A stretch of DNA of 64,000 nt from an uncultured Eubacteriales bacterium (GCA_900545935.1 URAP01000005.1:20316-84315), one strand, 5' to 3'. Counted from the first letter of the stretch, positions 24,561 to 34,413 are shown. Numbers and translations: made by a program. The notes: generated from the sequence alone by a model not told the origin.

Positions 24561-25175
24561 ATGGGTAATCCGAGCGACCTCATTTTTGTAATATCGGGGC
24601 CCTCCGGCAGTGGCAAGGGCACCATCATCGAGCTGCTGATCGGAAAGATCGGGTGCAGAAAGGCTGTCTCGGTAACTACGCGCTCACCGCGAAAGGGCGA
24701 GATCGACGGGCGCGATTATTACTTTATAACGCGAAAGCGCTTCGACGAAATGGTCGGAGCGGGCGAGCTCGCCGAGTATAATTATTACAGCGGAAACGGT
24801 TACGGAACACCGAAATACGAAATCGAAAACGCTGTCAAAAACGATATCAGGCTGATTCTCGATGTAGATGTTCACGGCGCGGAGAATATAGCTAAGATAT
24901 ATCCGTCGGTACGGCGTGTATTTATAATTCCGCCGTGCGCCTCCGAGCAGCGCAGACGGCTCGAGGGCAGGGGTACGAATTCCAAGGCATCGGTCGACGA
25001 TCGTATGCGGATAACCCGCGACGAGCTTGCAAGATGGAAAGAATATGACTGTATCATCGTCAACGAGCACGGCGCTACCGAGCGCGCGGCGAATGAGATG
25101 ATAGGCGTGATGAACGGCTTCATTCCGGATCAGAGCGGTATAGAGGAGCTTATCGAGCATTATTTCGACCGCTGA
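24561..25175 (+). CDS. gmk: Guanylate kinase
   Basis: 204 residues from the ATG at 24561; in-frame ATGs at 24519 and 24549 are alternatives. It phosphorylates GMP to GDP. LIFVISGPSGSGKGTIIELL is the P-loop. VTTRSPRKGEIDGRDYYF, LAEYNYYSGNGYGTP and LILDVDVHGAENI are the GMP-binding and core motifs. The region RRLEGRGTNSKASVDDRM is the lid. Upstream of remA and downstream of rpoZ in the usual Firmicutes cluster. The 24561 start matches the family N-terminus best. Confidence 0.95.
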   Translation: MGNPSDLIFVISGPSGSGKGTIIELLIGKIGCRKAVSVTTRSPRKGEIDGRDYYFITRKRFDEMVGAGELAEYNYYSGNGYGTPKYEIENAVKNDIRLILDVDVHGAENIAKIYPSVRRVFIIPPCASEQRRRLEGRGTNSKASVDDRMRITRDELARWKEYDCIIVNEHGATERAANEMIGVMNGFIPDQSGIEELIEHYFDR

Positions 25176-25262
25176 GACGGGTAATGCGGGCTGAGCCGAC
25201 CGACGATGTACGGCAGTCGGCGGCAGATGAAAGAATATATTATTGAAAGGCATGGTATAAAA

Positions 25263-25541
25263 ATGTTACATCCAACAGCAGACGAATTGTGCGGAGGAAA
25301 GTATAACCGTTATGTAGTAGTCACCGCCACGGCAAAGTGTGCGCGTCTCGTTACCGACGAGTACTGTCGTTCGCGTGAAAATGCGGAGCGTGCTATCGCG
25401 TCCAAGGAGACCGATAAGAGCATTGCTTCGATGATAAACCGTGAGATCCGTGACGAAAAGGCGGTAAAGTGCGCCATAAAGCGTCTCTCGGACGGCGAGT
25501 ATAAGATAATTGATTCGACCGTCCCTAAAGAGGATAAATGA
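25263..25541 (+). CDS. rpoZ: RNA polymerase omega subunit
   Basis: 92 residues from the ATG at 25263: MLHPTADELCGGKYNRYVVV, then TATAKCARLVTDEYC. This fits the short omega subunit, which stabilises beta-prime during assembly. GAAAGG lies 13 bases upstream. Its stop overlaps the priA start (ATGA), so translation is coupled. The gmk-rpoZ-priA order is conserved in Firmicutes. Confidence 0.9.
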   Translation: MLHPTADELCGGKYNRYVVVTATAKCARLVTDEYCRSRENAERAIASKETDKSIASMINREIRDEKAVKCAIKRLSDGEYKIIDSTVPKEDK

Positions 25542-28348
25542 GCTCGGGGCGTGAGGTCACGTCTGTAAACGAATATCCGACTGCCGACGGAAATGTCGGT
25601 GCGGCGGGCGGCAGAGACGTGCTTTATGCGCAGGTCTGCCCCCTTGATCTGCCGTACCGCGCCGCTCGGCTTTTTGACTATAAGGTACCTACGGAGCTGA
25701 GAGGGGTTCTCCGACGAGGCGATTTTGTTACCGTTCCGTTCGGGCAGGGGAATCGTCCGTGCACCGCACTCGTAATGAGCGTGTCCGACGTACCGTCGCC
25801 TCGTGAGGGAGGCGGCATGCCGAGATATAAGGAGCTGTGCGACCTGCTGGGTACGGAGCTTCATCTGCCGGAGGATCTTCTCGGGCTGGTGCTTTACATG
25901 CAGGAGCATCTTTTCTGCTCGATAGGCGAGGCGGTGTATGCGATAATACCGGCATTTATGCTCGGTCGTGCGGACAGAGAATATATTCTGACCGAGCGCG
26001 GCAGGGCGCTCATCTACGGTGAGACCAATGTCCTGCCCGGCTCGGAAACGAGCGATTCGGATTCAGCCTGCGAAGCTGATGCATTATCACATGCCGACGC
26101 CTACGGTGTACCGAGCGGTATACCGCTCGGCGCTTCTGACAGCACGTCGGATAATCGGGTTTCACTGACCCCGACAGAGCGCCGTGCGCTTTCGCTGCTT
26201 GCCGCGACCGGAACGCGCTCGGGTACTGTGCGTGTATCGTCGGTCCCGGAGCAGTCGCTGCGCCGGGCTCTTGCAAGTCTCGAGGAGCGGGGCTGCGCCT
26301 CTTCTTCTATTGTTGTCAAGAGGATAGGTAAGAGCTATGTTGAGACTGCTCGGCTTGCGATCGCGTCGAAAACGGCTGAGTCGGAGGCTGCACGGCTCGA
26401 GCGTCGCGCACCGGTAATGGCGGCTATACTGCGCCGGCTGTGCGATGAGCCGGAGGGCATCAAGCTCGAGCGGCTCTGCGCAGAGCTTGAATGCGACCGT
26501 GCTGCGGTCCTTCGTCTTGTAAAAAAGGGGCTTGCGCAGCTCGAAAAGCGCGAGAGCTACCGTTCGTTTTTACCGTCCTCTGCTGCCGATATTACAAGCT
26601 CGAATAATAACAAATGCGTCTCCGAGCATGCGCTCGCGGCACCTGTCGACAGCGTTGAACGAACCGACGATATAGGAGCATCGGGCGAGCCGAATAAAAG
26701 CTCGGATCCCGCGCTCAGCGCGCTTTCACCTGCTCAGCAGCGGGCATACGATCAGCTTGAGGCGCGTTATTCGCTCGGCAATGCATGCGCGTCGCTTATG
26801 TACGGAGTTACCGGCAGCGGAAAGACGCGTGTTATCAAGGCTATGATAGACCGTGTGCTTGCCGACGGCAGACAGGTGATCGTGCTTGTACCGGAAATAT
26901 CGCTCACGCCGCAGACGGTTTCGTATTTCAGCGGTGTTTACGGTGACAGAACGGTGGTCATTCATTCTATGCTGTCGCACGGCGAGCGATATGATGCATA
27001 TCGCCGTATAAAGCGGGGAGAGGCGCGGATATGTATCGGAACGCGCTCGGCTGTCTTTGCACCGTTCGACAATATCGGTCTTATCGTCATAGACGAGGAG
27101 CAGGAGCATACCTACAAGTCCGACTCCTCACCGAGATACCATGCGCGGGATATTGCCGCATATCGCTGCGGCAGACACCGTGCCATGATGCTGCTCGCGT
27201 CGGCTACTCCGTCGGTGGAGAGCTTTTATAAGGCGGAGTGCGGCAGATATCAGCTTGTCAGGCTGGATGAGCGTTACAGCGGCACTCCGATGCCTCAGGT
27301 CACGGTATCCGGCGTTGCCGCCGACCTGCGCTGCGGCGTGCTAATCGGTCGCGAGCTTGATGAGAGTATAAGGCAGACGCTCGAGGCACACCGTCAGATC
27401 ATTCTGTTTATGAATAGGCGAGGGTACAATCATTTTATGATATGCCCATCCTGCCGTGAGGCGGTGCACTGTCCGAATTGCAGCGTTTCTATGACCTATC
27501 ATGCCGGACGCACCGGAGATGAGCTTATCTGTCATTTCTGCGGACACCGCGAGCGGATACCCGAGAAATGTCCATCATGCGGCAGCGAGCATATGACTCG
27601 TGTCGGATTCGGCATTCAGCGTGTGGAGGAGGAGCTTAAAACGCGTTATCCTTCCGCGCGCATACTTCGGATGGATGCGGACACCACCTCTGCAAAGAAC
27701 TCTTTTTACGATATGCTCGAGCGCTTTCGCGCGCACGAGTACGATATTCTGCTCGGTACGCAGATGGTCACTAAGGGACACGATTTCCCTGCCGTCGACG
27801 TGTCCGGAGTCATTCTTGCGGATACCGCGCTGTATCTTGAGGACTTCAGAGCGAGCGAGCGTGCATTTTCTATGATGACGCAGCTCGTCGGCAGAGCCGG
27901 ACGCGCGGGACAGCAGGGCAGGGCGGTCATTCAGACCTGCAATCCCGATCATCCCGTTATTGACTATGCCTCGCGTCAGGATTACGATGCGTTTTATAAG
28001 AGCGAGATAGCCTACCGCCGAGCGATGCTCTTCCCCCCGTTCTGCCATATTGCGCTGATATCGGTGACCGGAGAGGACGAGCGCTCGGTTATGGAGACGA
28101 GCACAGGTCTGTATACATTGCTGACCGACCTGATAGGCGGCGAATATCGTGATGTGGCGTTGATATGCTTCGGTCCGTTCGAGGCGGCGGTCTACCGTGT
28201 AAACCGCACGTTTAGGTACAGAATAGTGTGCAAGATAAAGCAGGGCAGCCGCACGCGCGAGCTTCTCCGTCGATTACTGAATTTCGGCGGCGAAAAGGGG
28301 ATAGGCGGCTGTACCATAGCTGTGGATATTGACCCGGATACCGTGTGA
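25538..28348 (+). CDS. priA: Primosomal protein N' (replication restart helicase PriA)
   Basis: 936 residues. The helicase part has Walker A GVTGSGKTRVIK, box II VIDEEQEHTYKSDS, the ASATPSVES motif, and the zinc-binding block CPSCREAVHCPNCSVSMTYH followed by CHFCGHRERIPEKCPSCG. GTQMVTKGHDFP and QLVGRAGRAGQQG follow. The N-terminal 3'-DNA-binding domain is present (VCPLDLPYRAARLFDYKVPT). The protein is well over the usual 730-800 residues. The extra length lies in a Ser/Asp-rich linker (about 165-200) and a further linker before the helicase core (about 350-390). The ATG overlaps the rpoZ stop. Confidence 0.96.
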   Translation: MSSGREVTSVNEYPTADGNVGAAGGRDVLYAQVCPLDLPYRAARLFDYKVPTELRGVLRRGDFVTVPFGQGNRPCTALVMSVSDVPSPREGGGMPRYKELCDLLGTELHLPEDLLGLVLYMQEHLFCSIGEAVYAIIPAFMLGRADREYILTERGRALIYGETNVLPGSETSDSDSACEADALSHADAYGVPSGIPLGASDSTSDNRVSLTPTERRALSLLAATGTRSGTVRVSSVPEQSLRRALASLEERGCASSSIVVKRIGKSYVETARLAIASKTAESEAARLERRAPVMAAILRRLCDEPEGIKLERLCAELECDRAAVLRLVKKGLAQLEKRESYRSFLPSSAADITSSNNNKCVSEHALAAPVDSVERTDDIGASGEPNKSSDPALSALSPAQQRAYDQLEARYSLGNACASLMYGVTGSGKTRVIKAMIDRVLADGRQVIVLVPEISLTPQTVSYFSGVYGDRTVVIHSMLSHGERYDAYRRIKRGEARICIGTRSAVFAPFDNIGLIVIDEEQEHTYKSDSSPRYHARDIAAYRCGRHRAMMLLASATPSVESFYKAECGRYQLVRLDERYSGTPMPQVTVSGVAADLRCGVLIGRELDESIRQTLEAHRQIILFMNRRGYNHFMICPSCREAVHCPNCSVSMTYHAGRTGDELICHFCGHRERIPEKCPSCGSEHMTRVGFGIQRVEEELKTRYPSARILRMDADTTSAKNSFYDMLERFRAHEYDILLGTQMVTKGHDFPAVDVSGVILADTALYLEDFRASERAFSMMTQLVGRAGRAGQQGRAVIQTCNPDHPVIDYASRQDYDAFYKSEIAYRRAMLFPPFCHIALISVTGEDERSVMETSTGLYTLLTDLIGGEYRDVALICFGPFEAAVYRVNRTFRYRIVCKIKQGSRTRELLRRLLNFGGEKGIGGCTIAVDIDPDTV

Positions 28349-28373
28349 ACCGGGAGGAAAGGAAATTATTAAT

Positions 28374-28859
28374 ATGGCACTGCTTAATATAGTAAAGGAG
28401 GGTGACCCCGTACTGCGCGGTGTATGCCGTGAGGTCACCGAGATAACACCGAGGATACTTACCCTCCTCGATGATATGCGTGAGACCCTTGCCAAGGCAG
28501 AGGGTGTAGGACTTGCGGCACCGCAGGTAGGAGTGCGACGCAGAATCGTACTTGTCGAGCATGATAAGGCAGGCGTTCTCGAGATGATAAATCCGGTTAT
28601 TCTGAAAGCCTCCGAGGAGCATCAGCAGGAGATGGAGGGCTGTCTCTCCGTCCCCGGTGTATGGGCTATCACCGACCGTCCGATGACCGTTACCGTCCGC
28701 GCAATGAACCGTAAGGGCGAGTATTTTTCGATCTCCGGCACCGGTCTGACCGCGCGCTGCTTCTGCCACGAGATAGACCATCTCGACGGAAAGCTGTTTA
28801 CCGATAATGCCGTTCACGTGCTGACTCCCGAGGAGATGCGCGAGCTCGAGCGTGAATAA
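28374..28859 (+). CDS. def: Peptide deformylase
   Basis: 161 residues, removing the formyl group from nascent proteins. All three motifs are present: GVGLAAPQVG, EGCLSVPG with the metal-binding Cys, and CHEIDHLDGKLF with the two metal-binding His. The start ATG at 28374 has GGAGGAAAGGAA upstream; the longer frame to 28329 runs into priA. It precedes fmt, its functional partner. Confidence 0.97.
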   Translation: MALLNIVKEGDPVLRGVCREVTEITPRILTLLDDMRETLAKAEGVGLAAPQVGVRRRIVLVEHDKAGVLEMINPVILKASEEHQQEMEGCLSVPGVWAITDRPMTVTVRAMNRKGEYFSISGTGLTARCFCHEIDHLDGKLFTDNAVHVLTPEEMRELERE

Positions 28860-28923
28860 AAGTGCAGTACATCGCAATTCTTCGCCCGCAGGGCAACAAA
28901 TCAAAGGCTGAGAGGTATCTTAC

Positions 28924-29868
28924 GTGAAAGTTTTGTTTATGGGTACACCGGATTTTGCCGCTGCGGCGCTTAGCCGCATAGCCGAGTCGGGATATGAAGT
29001 AGTCGGTGCAGTGACGCAGCCGGACAAGCCTAAGGGAAGGGGAATGACCATGCTGCCTCCGCCGGTCAAGGTGGCTGCGCAGGAGCTCGGAGTACCGGTC
29101 CTTCAGCCTGAGAGGCTGCGAGAGGGACAGTTTACTCCGTGCCTTGAACAGCTGAAGCCTGATGTTATCGTCGTTGCAGCGTACGGAAAGCTATTGCCCG
29201 AATATATCCTCTCGTATCCGCGATACGGCTGTATCAATATTCATGCCTCTTTGCTCCCGCGCTGGCGCGGAGCCGCACCGATACAGCGCTGTATAATGGC
29301 GGGAGACCGCATTAGCGGCGTTACGACCATGCAGATGGACGCCGGGCTTGATACCGGAGATATGCTTGAGTCGGCGCAGACTCCGATTACCGATACGGAT
29401 AATTTTGAATCGCTTCATGACCGCCTTGCAGAGCTCGGCGCCGAGCTTATTGTTTCGACGCTGCGCGGTATCGAGAGCGGAACGCTCAAGCCTACGCCTC
29501 AGCCCGAGGAAGGTATTACCTACGCCGAGAAGATCGGCAAAGATGATATTAGGATAGATCTTTCGCTGCCCGCGCGGCAGCTTGTCGATATCATTCGGGG
29601 ACTTTCGCCCGTGCCGCTTGCGCGTGTAAGATGCCGCGGAAGGCTGCTCAAACTCGTGTCGGCGGGACTCTCCCCGCATACCGGCGCAAATGCCGAGGTC
29701 GGTGAGGTCATTTCGCTTGACGGCGGCGCGATACACATCCGCGTCGGAGACGGTGCGATAGCGGTAACCGAGCTTGTCCCGGAGGGAAAAAAGCGCATGC
29801 GCGCCTCGGACTTTATAAACGGCAGAGGTATTACCGTCGGCGATGTGCTGACCGGAGACGGCGAATGA
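28924..29868 (+). CDS. fmt: Methionyl-tRNA formyltransferase
   Basis: 314 residues from a GTG start with AGAGGTAT 6 bases upstream. It formylates initiator Met-tRNA. It shows KVLFMGTPDFAAAALSRIAE, the PDKPKGRGMTMLPPPVK loop, and the catalytic block CINIHASLLPRWRGAAPIQR followed by MQMDAGLDTGDML. The C-terminal OB-like domain (SPVPLARVRCRGRLLKLVSA) is complete. Its last four bases overlap the rsmB start. Confidence 0.97.
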   Translation: MKVLFMGTPDFAAAALSRIAESGYEVVGAVTQPDKPKGRGMTMLPPPVKVAAQELGVPVLQPERLREGQFTPCLEQLKPDVIVVAAYGKLLPEYILSYPRYGCINIHASLLPRWRGAAPIQRCIMAGDRISGVTTMQMDAGLDTGDMLESAQTPITDTDNFESLHDRLAELGAELIVSTLRGIESGTLKPTPQPEEGITYAEKIGKDDIRIDLSLPARQLVDIIRGLSPVPLARVRCRGRLLKLVSAGLSPHTGANAEVGEVISLDGGAIHIRVGDGAIAVTELVPEGKKRMRASDFINGRGITVGDVLTGDGE

Positions 29869-31355
29869 GCAGCGAAAATACCGAGAAAAAGCCGAGAGTC
29901 GGCGGCAAAGGTCCGGCACCGTCCGGGCGTTTACATTCGCATGACTCACGCAATCGCTCTGCACCGTCAAAGCGACCGGGTATTCGGAATGCGAGCAAAG
30001 ACCCGGCATCGACCCTGCCGCCCGGAGGGAGCGGCTCGCACGCGCCGCGAAATGTTCGTGCGCTTGCGCATTCCTTCCTGCTCCGCTGTGAAACGGACGA
30101 GAGATATGTGAATATAGCACTTGACAGAACTCTTCGGGAATTACGGCTCGACAGCCGCGACCGCGATTTTTTTACCGCGCTTGTGTACGGTGTGACCGAG
30201 CGTCGGATAACCCTTGATTACTATATCTCGCTGCTCTCAAAAAAGCCGCTTGCGCGCCTTGACCCTACCGTGCTCACGGCACTGCGAATGGGTCTTTATC
30301 AAATAATTTACATGGACGGTGTTCCCGACAGCGCCGCCTGCAACGAGAGCGTTAAGCTCGTGAGGCGCGGTGCGTCGAGTGCCGCACCGTTTGTAAATGC
30401 CGTACTGCGCTCGTTTATCCGCCGCCGCGATGAGCTGAGGCTGCCTGACCGCAGTGCCGACCCGTACGGCTGGCTCTCGGTCAGATACTCGGTTCCCGCA
30501 GAGCTTGCGGCACTTTGGTGCGAGCAGTACGGTGAAGAGCAGGCAGAGCGCTGCCTGCGCGGAACGGACGAGCCTCCGACGCCGACACTGCGTGCAAACC
30601 TTATTAGGATCGATCGAGATGCACTGCTGAAGCGGCTCGAGCAGGACGGAATCTCGGCGGAGCCGTCGCCGTATTCGCCGCACAGTGTACGTCTGACCGC
30701 TCCTTGCTCTCCTGCATCTATTCCGGCATTTCGAGAGGGCTTGTGCACGGTGCAGGACGATGCCTCAGGTATGGCTGTCGAGGCGCTCGCGCCGAAGCGC
30801 GGCGATACGGTTATAGATATGTGCTCCGCCCCCGGCGGCAAGAGCTTTGCCGCTGCCGCGCTCATGCACGGTGAGGGCAGGATCATGTCATATGACCTAT
30901 ACGAGTCGAAGCTGAGCCTGATACGCGAGGGTGCAGAGCGGCTCGGCATAGAGATAATCACCGCCGCAGCACGCGATTCGTCGCAGCCCGATCCCGACTG
31001 TATCGGCGCGGCGGACTGCGTTATCTGTGATGTGCCGTGCTCGGGCTTCGGAGTGCTTGCAAAAAAGCCGGATATGCGTGCTCGCGTCGGCGAGCGCATT
31101 GCCGACAGCGAGCTCCCGCAGCTGCAGTCGCGTATTCTTGCGGCGGCATCGCTCTATCCGAGGGTCGGCGGCAGATTGCTGTATTCGACCTGCACGCTTA
31201 ATAGGCACGAGAACGAGGAGCAGGTAGAGGCGTTTTTGGCGCAGAACAGCGGCTACTCCTGCGAGCAGATGCATACGGTCTTTCCCGATCCCGATCTGCC
31301 CGCTTACCTCCGCACGGACGGATTCTTTTACGCCGTTCTTATACGAAATACATGA
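29865..31355 (+). CDS. rsmB: 16S rRNA (cytosine967-C5)-methyltransferase RsmB
   Basis: 496 residues. The N-terminal NusB-like domain starts after a basic, Pro/Ser/Gly-rich extension of about 60 residues (VRALAHSFLLRCETDERYVN). The methyltransferase has the SAM motif VIDMCSAPGGKSFAAAAL, the first catalytic Cys block VICDVPCSGFGVLAKKPDMR, and the second in LLYSTCTLNRHENEEQV. The order def-fmt-rsmB is conserved in Firmicutes. The extension makes it longer than the usual 430-450. The ATG overlaps the fmt stop. Confidence 0.95.
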   Translation: MSSENTEKKPRVGGKGPAPSGRLHSHDSRNRSAPSKRPGIRNASKDPASTLPPGGSGSHAPRNVRALAHSFLLRCETDERYVNIALDRTLRELRLDSRDRDFFTALVYGVTERRITLDYYISLLSKKPLARLDPTVLTALRMGLYQIIYMDGVPDSAACNESVKLVRRGASSAAPFVNAVLRSFIRRRDELRLPDRSADPYGWLSVRYSVPAELAALWCEQYGEEQAERCLRGTDEPPTPTLRANLIRIDRDALLKRLEQDGISAEPSPYSPHSVRLTAPCSPASIPAFREGLCTVQDDASGMAVEALAPKRGDTVIDMCSAPGGKSFAAAALMHGEGRIMSYDLYESKLSLIREGAERLGIEIITAAARDSSQPDPDCIGAADCVICDVPCSGFGVLAKKPDMRARVGERIADSELPQLQSRILAAASLYPRVGGRLLYSTCTLNRHENEEQVEAFLAQNSGYSCEQMHTVFPDPDLPAYLRTDGFFYAVLIRNT

Positions 31356-31592
31356 TCGTCACGGATTATTCCCGTGAAATAAACAAGATATAGGGGGGCA
31401 CAATTTTTTTGTCCGCTCCGTATTGACTTCGTCGGCAGAGGCTCGGCGCATGCCGCCTTGACAGCTTATGCAAAGCGCATACTGTGCAAACGGTGAGTCT
31501 GCGTTCGGCTTTCAGCCTCCCCGCTCGCAGAATACTATGAATGCTCACGACTAAGGTCGGAGACAGATATACAGCCGAAAGGATTAATTATC

Positions 31593-33026
31593 ATGGAAAA
31601 AACAGAAAGCAAGAGAATTCTCTGCGGTTGGGGCAAGCGTAATATCACCCCGCCCGCGCCCGTACCGCTTCAGGGACAGTTCCATATGCGTATACCGACT
31701 CACACGAACGATCCGCTCTACGCGACCGCGTTCGCTGTCTGCAATGAGGGCGGTGAGCCGATAGTGTGGTGCTCCGTCGACCTTGTCGAGATACTCTCCG
31801 GAGTCGTCGACGATATTGCCGCGCTTATCTGCGAGGCGTTTCCGGGCTTTTCGCGTGACCGCCTTATTATCAGCACCATTCATACGCATACCGGACCCGG
31901 TATCTATAATAATGCAATGAACGAGATATGGGGCGAGGCATTTGATATTATCGAGCTGCCGGAGGGCGTTATGTCTCCGGACGAGTATCGCGTCAAGTAT
32001 TTTGTTCCGCTTGTCGCTTCCGCCTGTGTCGATGCTATCAACACGCTTGCGCCTGCCGGCTTATCTCCCGAGCTCGGTCATGCCGTCGTAGGGCATCCTC
32101 GCCGCGTTACATACCGCAACGGTGTTTCCGCAATGTACGGCGGGACCGACGACTACAATTTTGACACGCTCGAGGGCTGCAACGATAACGGTGTTGAAAT
32201 GCTGTATGTCTTTGATGAAAAGGACGATATCAGCGGCATTATAATGAGCTTCCACTGCCCCGCGCAGGTGCTCGAGATGCAGGAGTACTATTCGGCGGAT
32301 TTTGTCGGATATTTCAGAATGCAGCTTGAGGCGATGATCGGCAGAGATATATTCGTGCTTCCGCTAATCGGCTTTGCCGGCAATATCGCGCCGCGCGATC
32401 TTGTTCGCCGCAACCGCGGAGAGCCGGATATGCACGAGATACCCGGCGCTAACGAGCTCGGCAGACGGCTGCTTATGTGCTTTGCTGAGCATTACGACCA
32501 TGCGCGTGAGAGCATCGTTCATGAGGCGGTGGTGCGTCACTCTACCGATGTTCTTCAGCTTCCGCTGCGCACCGTCTCCGGTGAAGAATACCGCGAGGCA
32601 CAGAAGAAATTTGATGAAATACTCAAACGTGCAGGAGGTACGATAGAGGCTTTGCGCGCGTCCGATGCGGGCACGAGAATGGACTCGAGCTGGCATGCCG
32701 GCGTTATCAACCGCTATAAGCGCCAGCAGAAGTGCACTATATATGATACACGCGTTCATGCGCTGCGTATCGGTGAATGCGCATTTATTACAAATCCCTT
32801 TGAGCTGTACATTGAGTACGGTCTGCGCATGCGTGCACGCGCAAAGGCGGAGTACACCTTTACCGCCGAGCTGACAGACGGCTGCGGAGCATATCTGCCC
32901 ACTCCTATCGCAGAGGCCTCCGGCAGCTACTCGACTCAGGTCTCGAACTGCTTCGTTACGAGTGCCGGCGGCGAGATTCTCACAGAGGTCTCCATTCGCA
33001 TGATAAACGATCTCTTTAACGACTGA
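31593..33026 (+). CDS. Neutral/alkaline ceramidase-like hydrolase
   Basis: 477 residues without a signal peptide. It has the pattern of the neutral ceramidase N-terminal family: CGWGKRNITPP at the start, PLYATAFAV, then the metal-site motif STIHTHTGPG, and HCPAQVLEMQEYYSADFVG and NPFELYIEYGLRMR later. Members hydrolyse ceramide-like amides in some bacteria, but many gut versions are uncharacterised and this one is cytoplasmic by sequence. The substrate is therefore unknown. GAAAGGA precedes the ATG by 10 bases. It is a single gene followed by a terminator. Confidence 0.75.
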   Translation: MEKTESKRILCGWGKRNITPPAPVPLQGQFHMRIPTHTNDPLYATAFAVCNEGGEPIVWCSVDLVEILSGVVDDIAALICEAFPGFSRDRLIISTIHTHTGPGIYNNAMNEIWGEAFDIIELPEGVMSPDEYRVKYFVPLVASACVDAINTLAPAGLSPELGHAVVGHPRRVTYRNGVSAMYGGTDDYNFDTLEGCNDNGVEMLYVFDEKDDISGIIMSFHCPAQVLEMQEYYSADFVGYFRMQLEAMIGRDIFVLPLIGFAGNIAPRDLVRRNRGEPDMHEIPGANELGRRLLMCFAEHYDHARESIVHEAVVRHSTDVLQLPLRTVSGEEYREAQKKFDEILKRAGGTIEALRASDAGTRMDSSWHAGVINRYKRQQKCTIYDTRVHALRIGECAFITNPFELYIEYGLRMRARAKAEYTFTAELTDGCGAYLPTPIAEASGSYSTQVSNCFVTSAGGEILTEVSIRMINDLFND

Positions 33027-33044
33027 TACTGTAAATAGAAAAGC

Positions 33045-33079
33045 CGCCGCGGGATATATTGGATATCCTGCGGCGTTTT
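33045..33079 (+). terminator. Terminator after the ceramidase-like gene
   Basis: A 13-bp stem (CGCCGCGGGATAT with ATATCCTGCGGCG, one wobble pair) with a 5-base loop, followed by TTTT. It lies 19 bases after the stop codon. Confidence 0.85.
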
Positions 33080-33160
33080 CTGCTTTGCTGTATTTTATTA
33101 CCCTTTTTAATTTTTTAAATTTTGCTTTTTGTCGGCTCATTCTGCGCAACGCCATGCTTA

Positions 33161-33264
33161 TTATTGTTTCAATGCGCTGCTGATCATCTGTATTTCCTCT
33201 TGCAGCTCCGTTTGCTCTCAGCCAAGGCATAGACGTGCTTTAAGACATCGCGAGCAGTGCTCAT
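33161..33264 (-). pseudogene. Possible frameshifted small gene
   Basis: A GGCGGAGGA site is followed 7 bases later by an ATG (33264) that opens MSTARDVLKHVYALAESK. A slip of one base at the AAA near codon 18 leads into TELQEEIQMISSALKQ and a stop at 33161. Read this way, it would be a helical peptide of about 34 residues with regular hydrophobic spacing. Without the slip, the frame ends after 26 codons in a basic tail. It could be a broken small gene, a programmed frameshift, or chance. Confidence 0.3.
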
Positions 33265-33343
33265 ATTTTTATCCTCCGCCGCATATTAGTTGATTGGAAG
33301 CCGAACAGCGGCATGAAAAAGTATACGGAGGTCGAAGAAATAT

Positions 33344-34318
33344 ATGACAGTCAACAGATATCTGCCGGAGGGGAGCCTTTACGGCACTGCCGAAAACCGC
33401 GAGGCACTTGCATCTCAGGCGATGCTTGAGCGCGCGGCGGCGAGCGGAAAAATACTCGAGGGAATGGCGGTGCTATGTGACGGAGAAATGGCGCTTACCG
33501 TCGATCTCGGCTGCATGCGCGGAATAATTCCGCGCGGCGAGGCGGTCTATCAGCCGGGCGGAGGCGAGGCGAGAGATATTGCGGTAATAACGCGCGTGGG
33601 AAAGCCGGTTTGTTTTCGTGTTATCTCGATAGAGCGCAACAGTGCAGGGGAAAGCTATGCCGTTTTGTCGCGGCGCGCCGCTCAGGCGGAATGCGTTCGC
33701 TGCTATCTCTCTTCACTCATCGAGGGTGATATAATTCCCGCGACCGTAACGCATCTCGAGCATTTCGGAGCTTTTGTAGATGTGGGCTGCGGTATAGTTT
33801 CGCTGCTCTCGATCGACTGTATTTCCGTCTCGCGGATATCTCATCCCGCCGATCGCTTTTATACCGGTATGAATCTGAGGACTGTCGTTCGCAGTATCGA
33901 GAGGGACGCTGATGGGTTTGTTACGCGGATGTATGTCTCGCACAAGGAGCTGCTCGGAACGTGGGCGGAGAATGCCGCGCGTTTTTCTGCCGGACAGACG
34001 GTCAGCGGGACGGTGCGCAGTATAGAGGACTACGGAATATTCGTCGAGCTTACACCGAACCTTGCCGGTCTGTGCGAGTACCGACCGGGTACGTCGGTAG
34101 GCGACACGGCGGCTGTTTACATAAAGAGCATTATCCCCGAGCGAATGAAGGTCAAGCTCGTGCTTATAGACAGTATGGGGATAACAGTACCCGATAAACG
34201 AATAAGCTACTTCATTCCCGATTCGGTCGCTCACATAGATTCATGGGTCTATTCTCCGCCGGAGAGCGGAAAGCTGATAGAGACCCGCTTTGATACACCC
34301 GCACAGATGAGCGTGTAG
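33344..34318 (+). CDS. S1 RNA-binding domain protein (RpsA-related)
   Basis: 324 residues. At least two S1 domains are visible: EGDIIPATVTHLEHFGAFVD (about 126-195) and SAGQTVSGTVRSIEDYGIFV (about 215-290). A more degenerate beta-rich domain lies before them (36-110). Short S1-like proteins of this kind are annotated in many Clostridia as ribosomal protein S1 relatives and probably bind mRNA at the ribosome. GGAGGTC lies upstream of the ATG. It is a single gene ending at a strong hairpin. Confidence 0.8.
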   Translation: MTVNRYLPEGSLYGTAENREALASQAMLERAAASGKILEGMAVLCDGEMALTVDLGCMRGIIPRGEAVYQPGGGEARDIAVITRVGKPVCFRVISIERNSAGESYAVLSRRAAQAECVRCYLSSLIEGDIIPATVTHLEHFGAFVDVGCGIVSLLSIDCISVSRISHPADRFYTGMNLRTVVRSIERDADGFVTRMYVSHKELLGTWAENAARFSAGQTVSGTVRSIEDYGIFVELTPNLAGLCEYRPGTSVGDTAAVYIKSIIPERMKVKLVLIDSMGITVPDKRISYFIPDSVAHIDSWVYSPPESGKLIETRFDTPAQMSV

Positions 34319-34377
34319 CTGTACCATAGTTACATTCTGTGGTATGAGGCCGCTGTATTGCTCTTTATTAAAATAAT

Positions 34378-34413
34378 AGGTCTGTCGGAAAACACTTGTT
34401 TTCCGACAGACCT
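34378..34413. terminator. Bidirectional terminator between the S1 gene and nahK
   Basis: A perfect 17-bp stem (AGGTCTGTCGGAAAACA and complement) with a 2-base loop lies between two genes that converge. The minus side runs into TATTATTTTAA and the plus side is less T-rich. A similar hairpin follows the repeats at 46671-46699. Confidence 0.75.
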
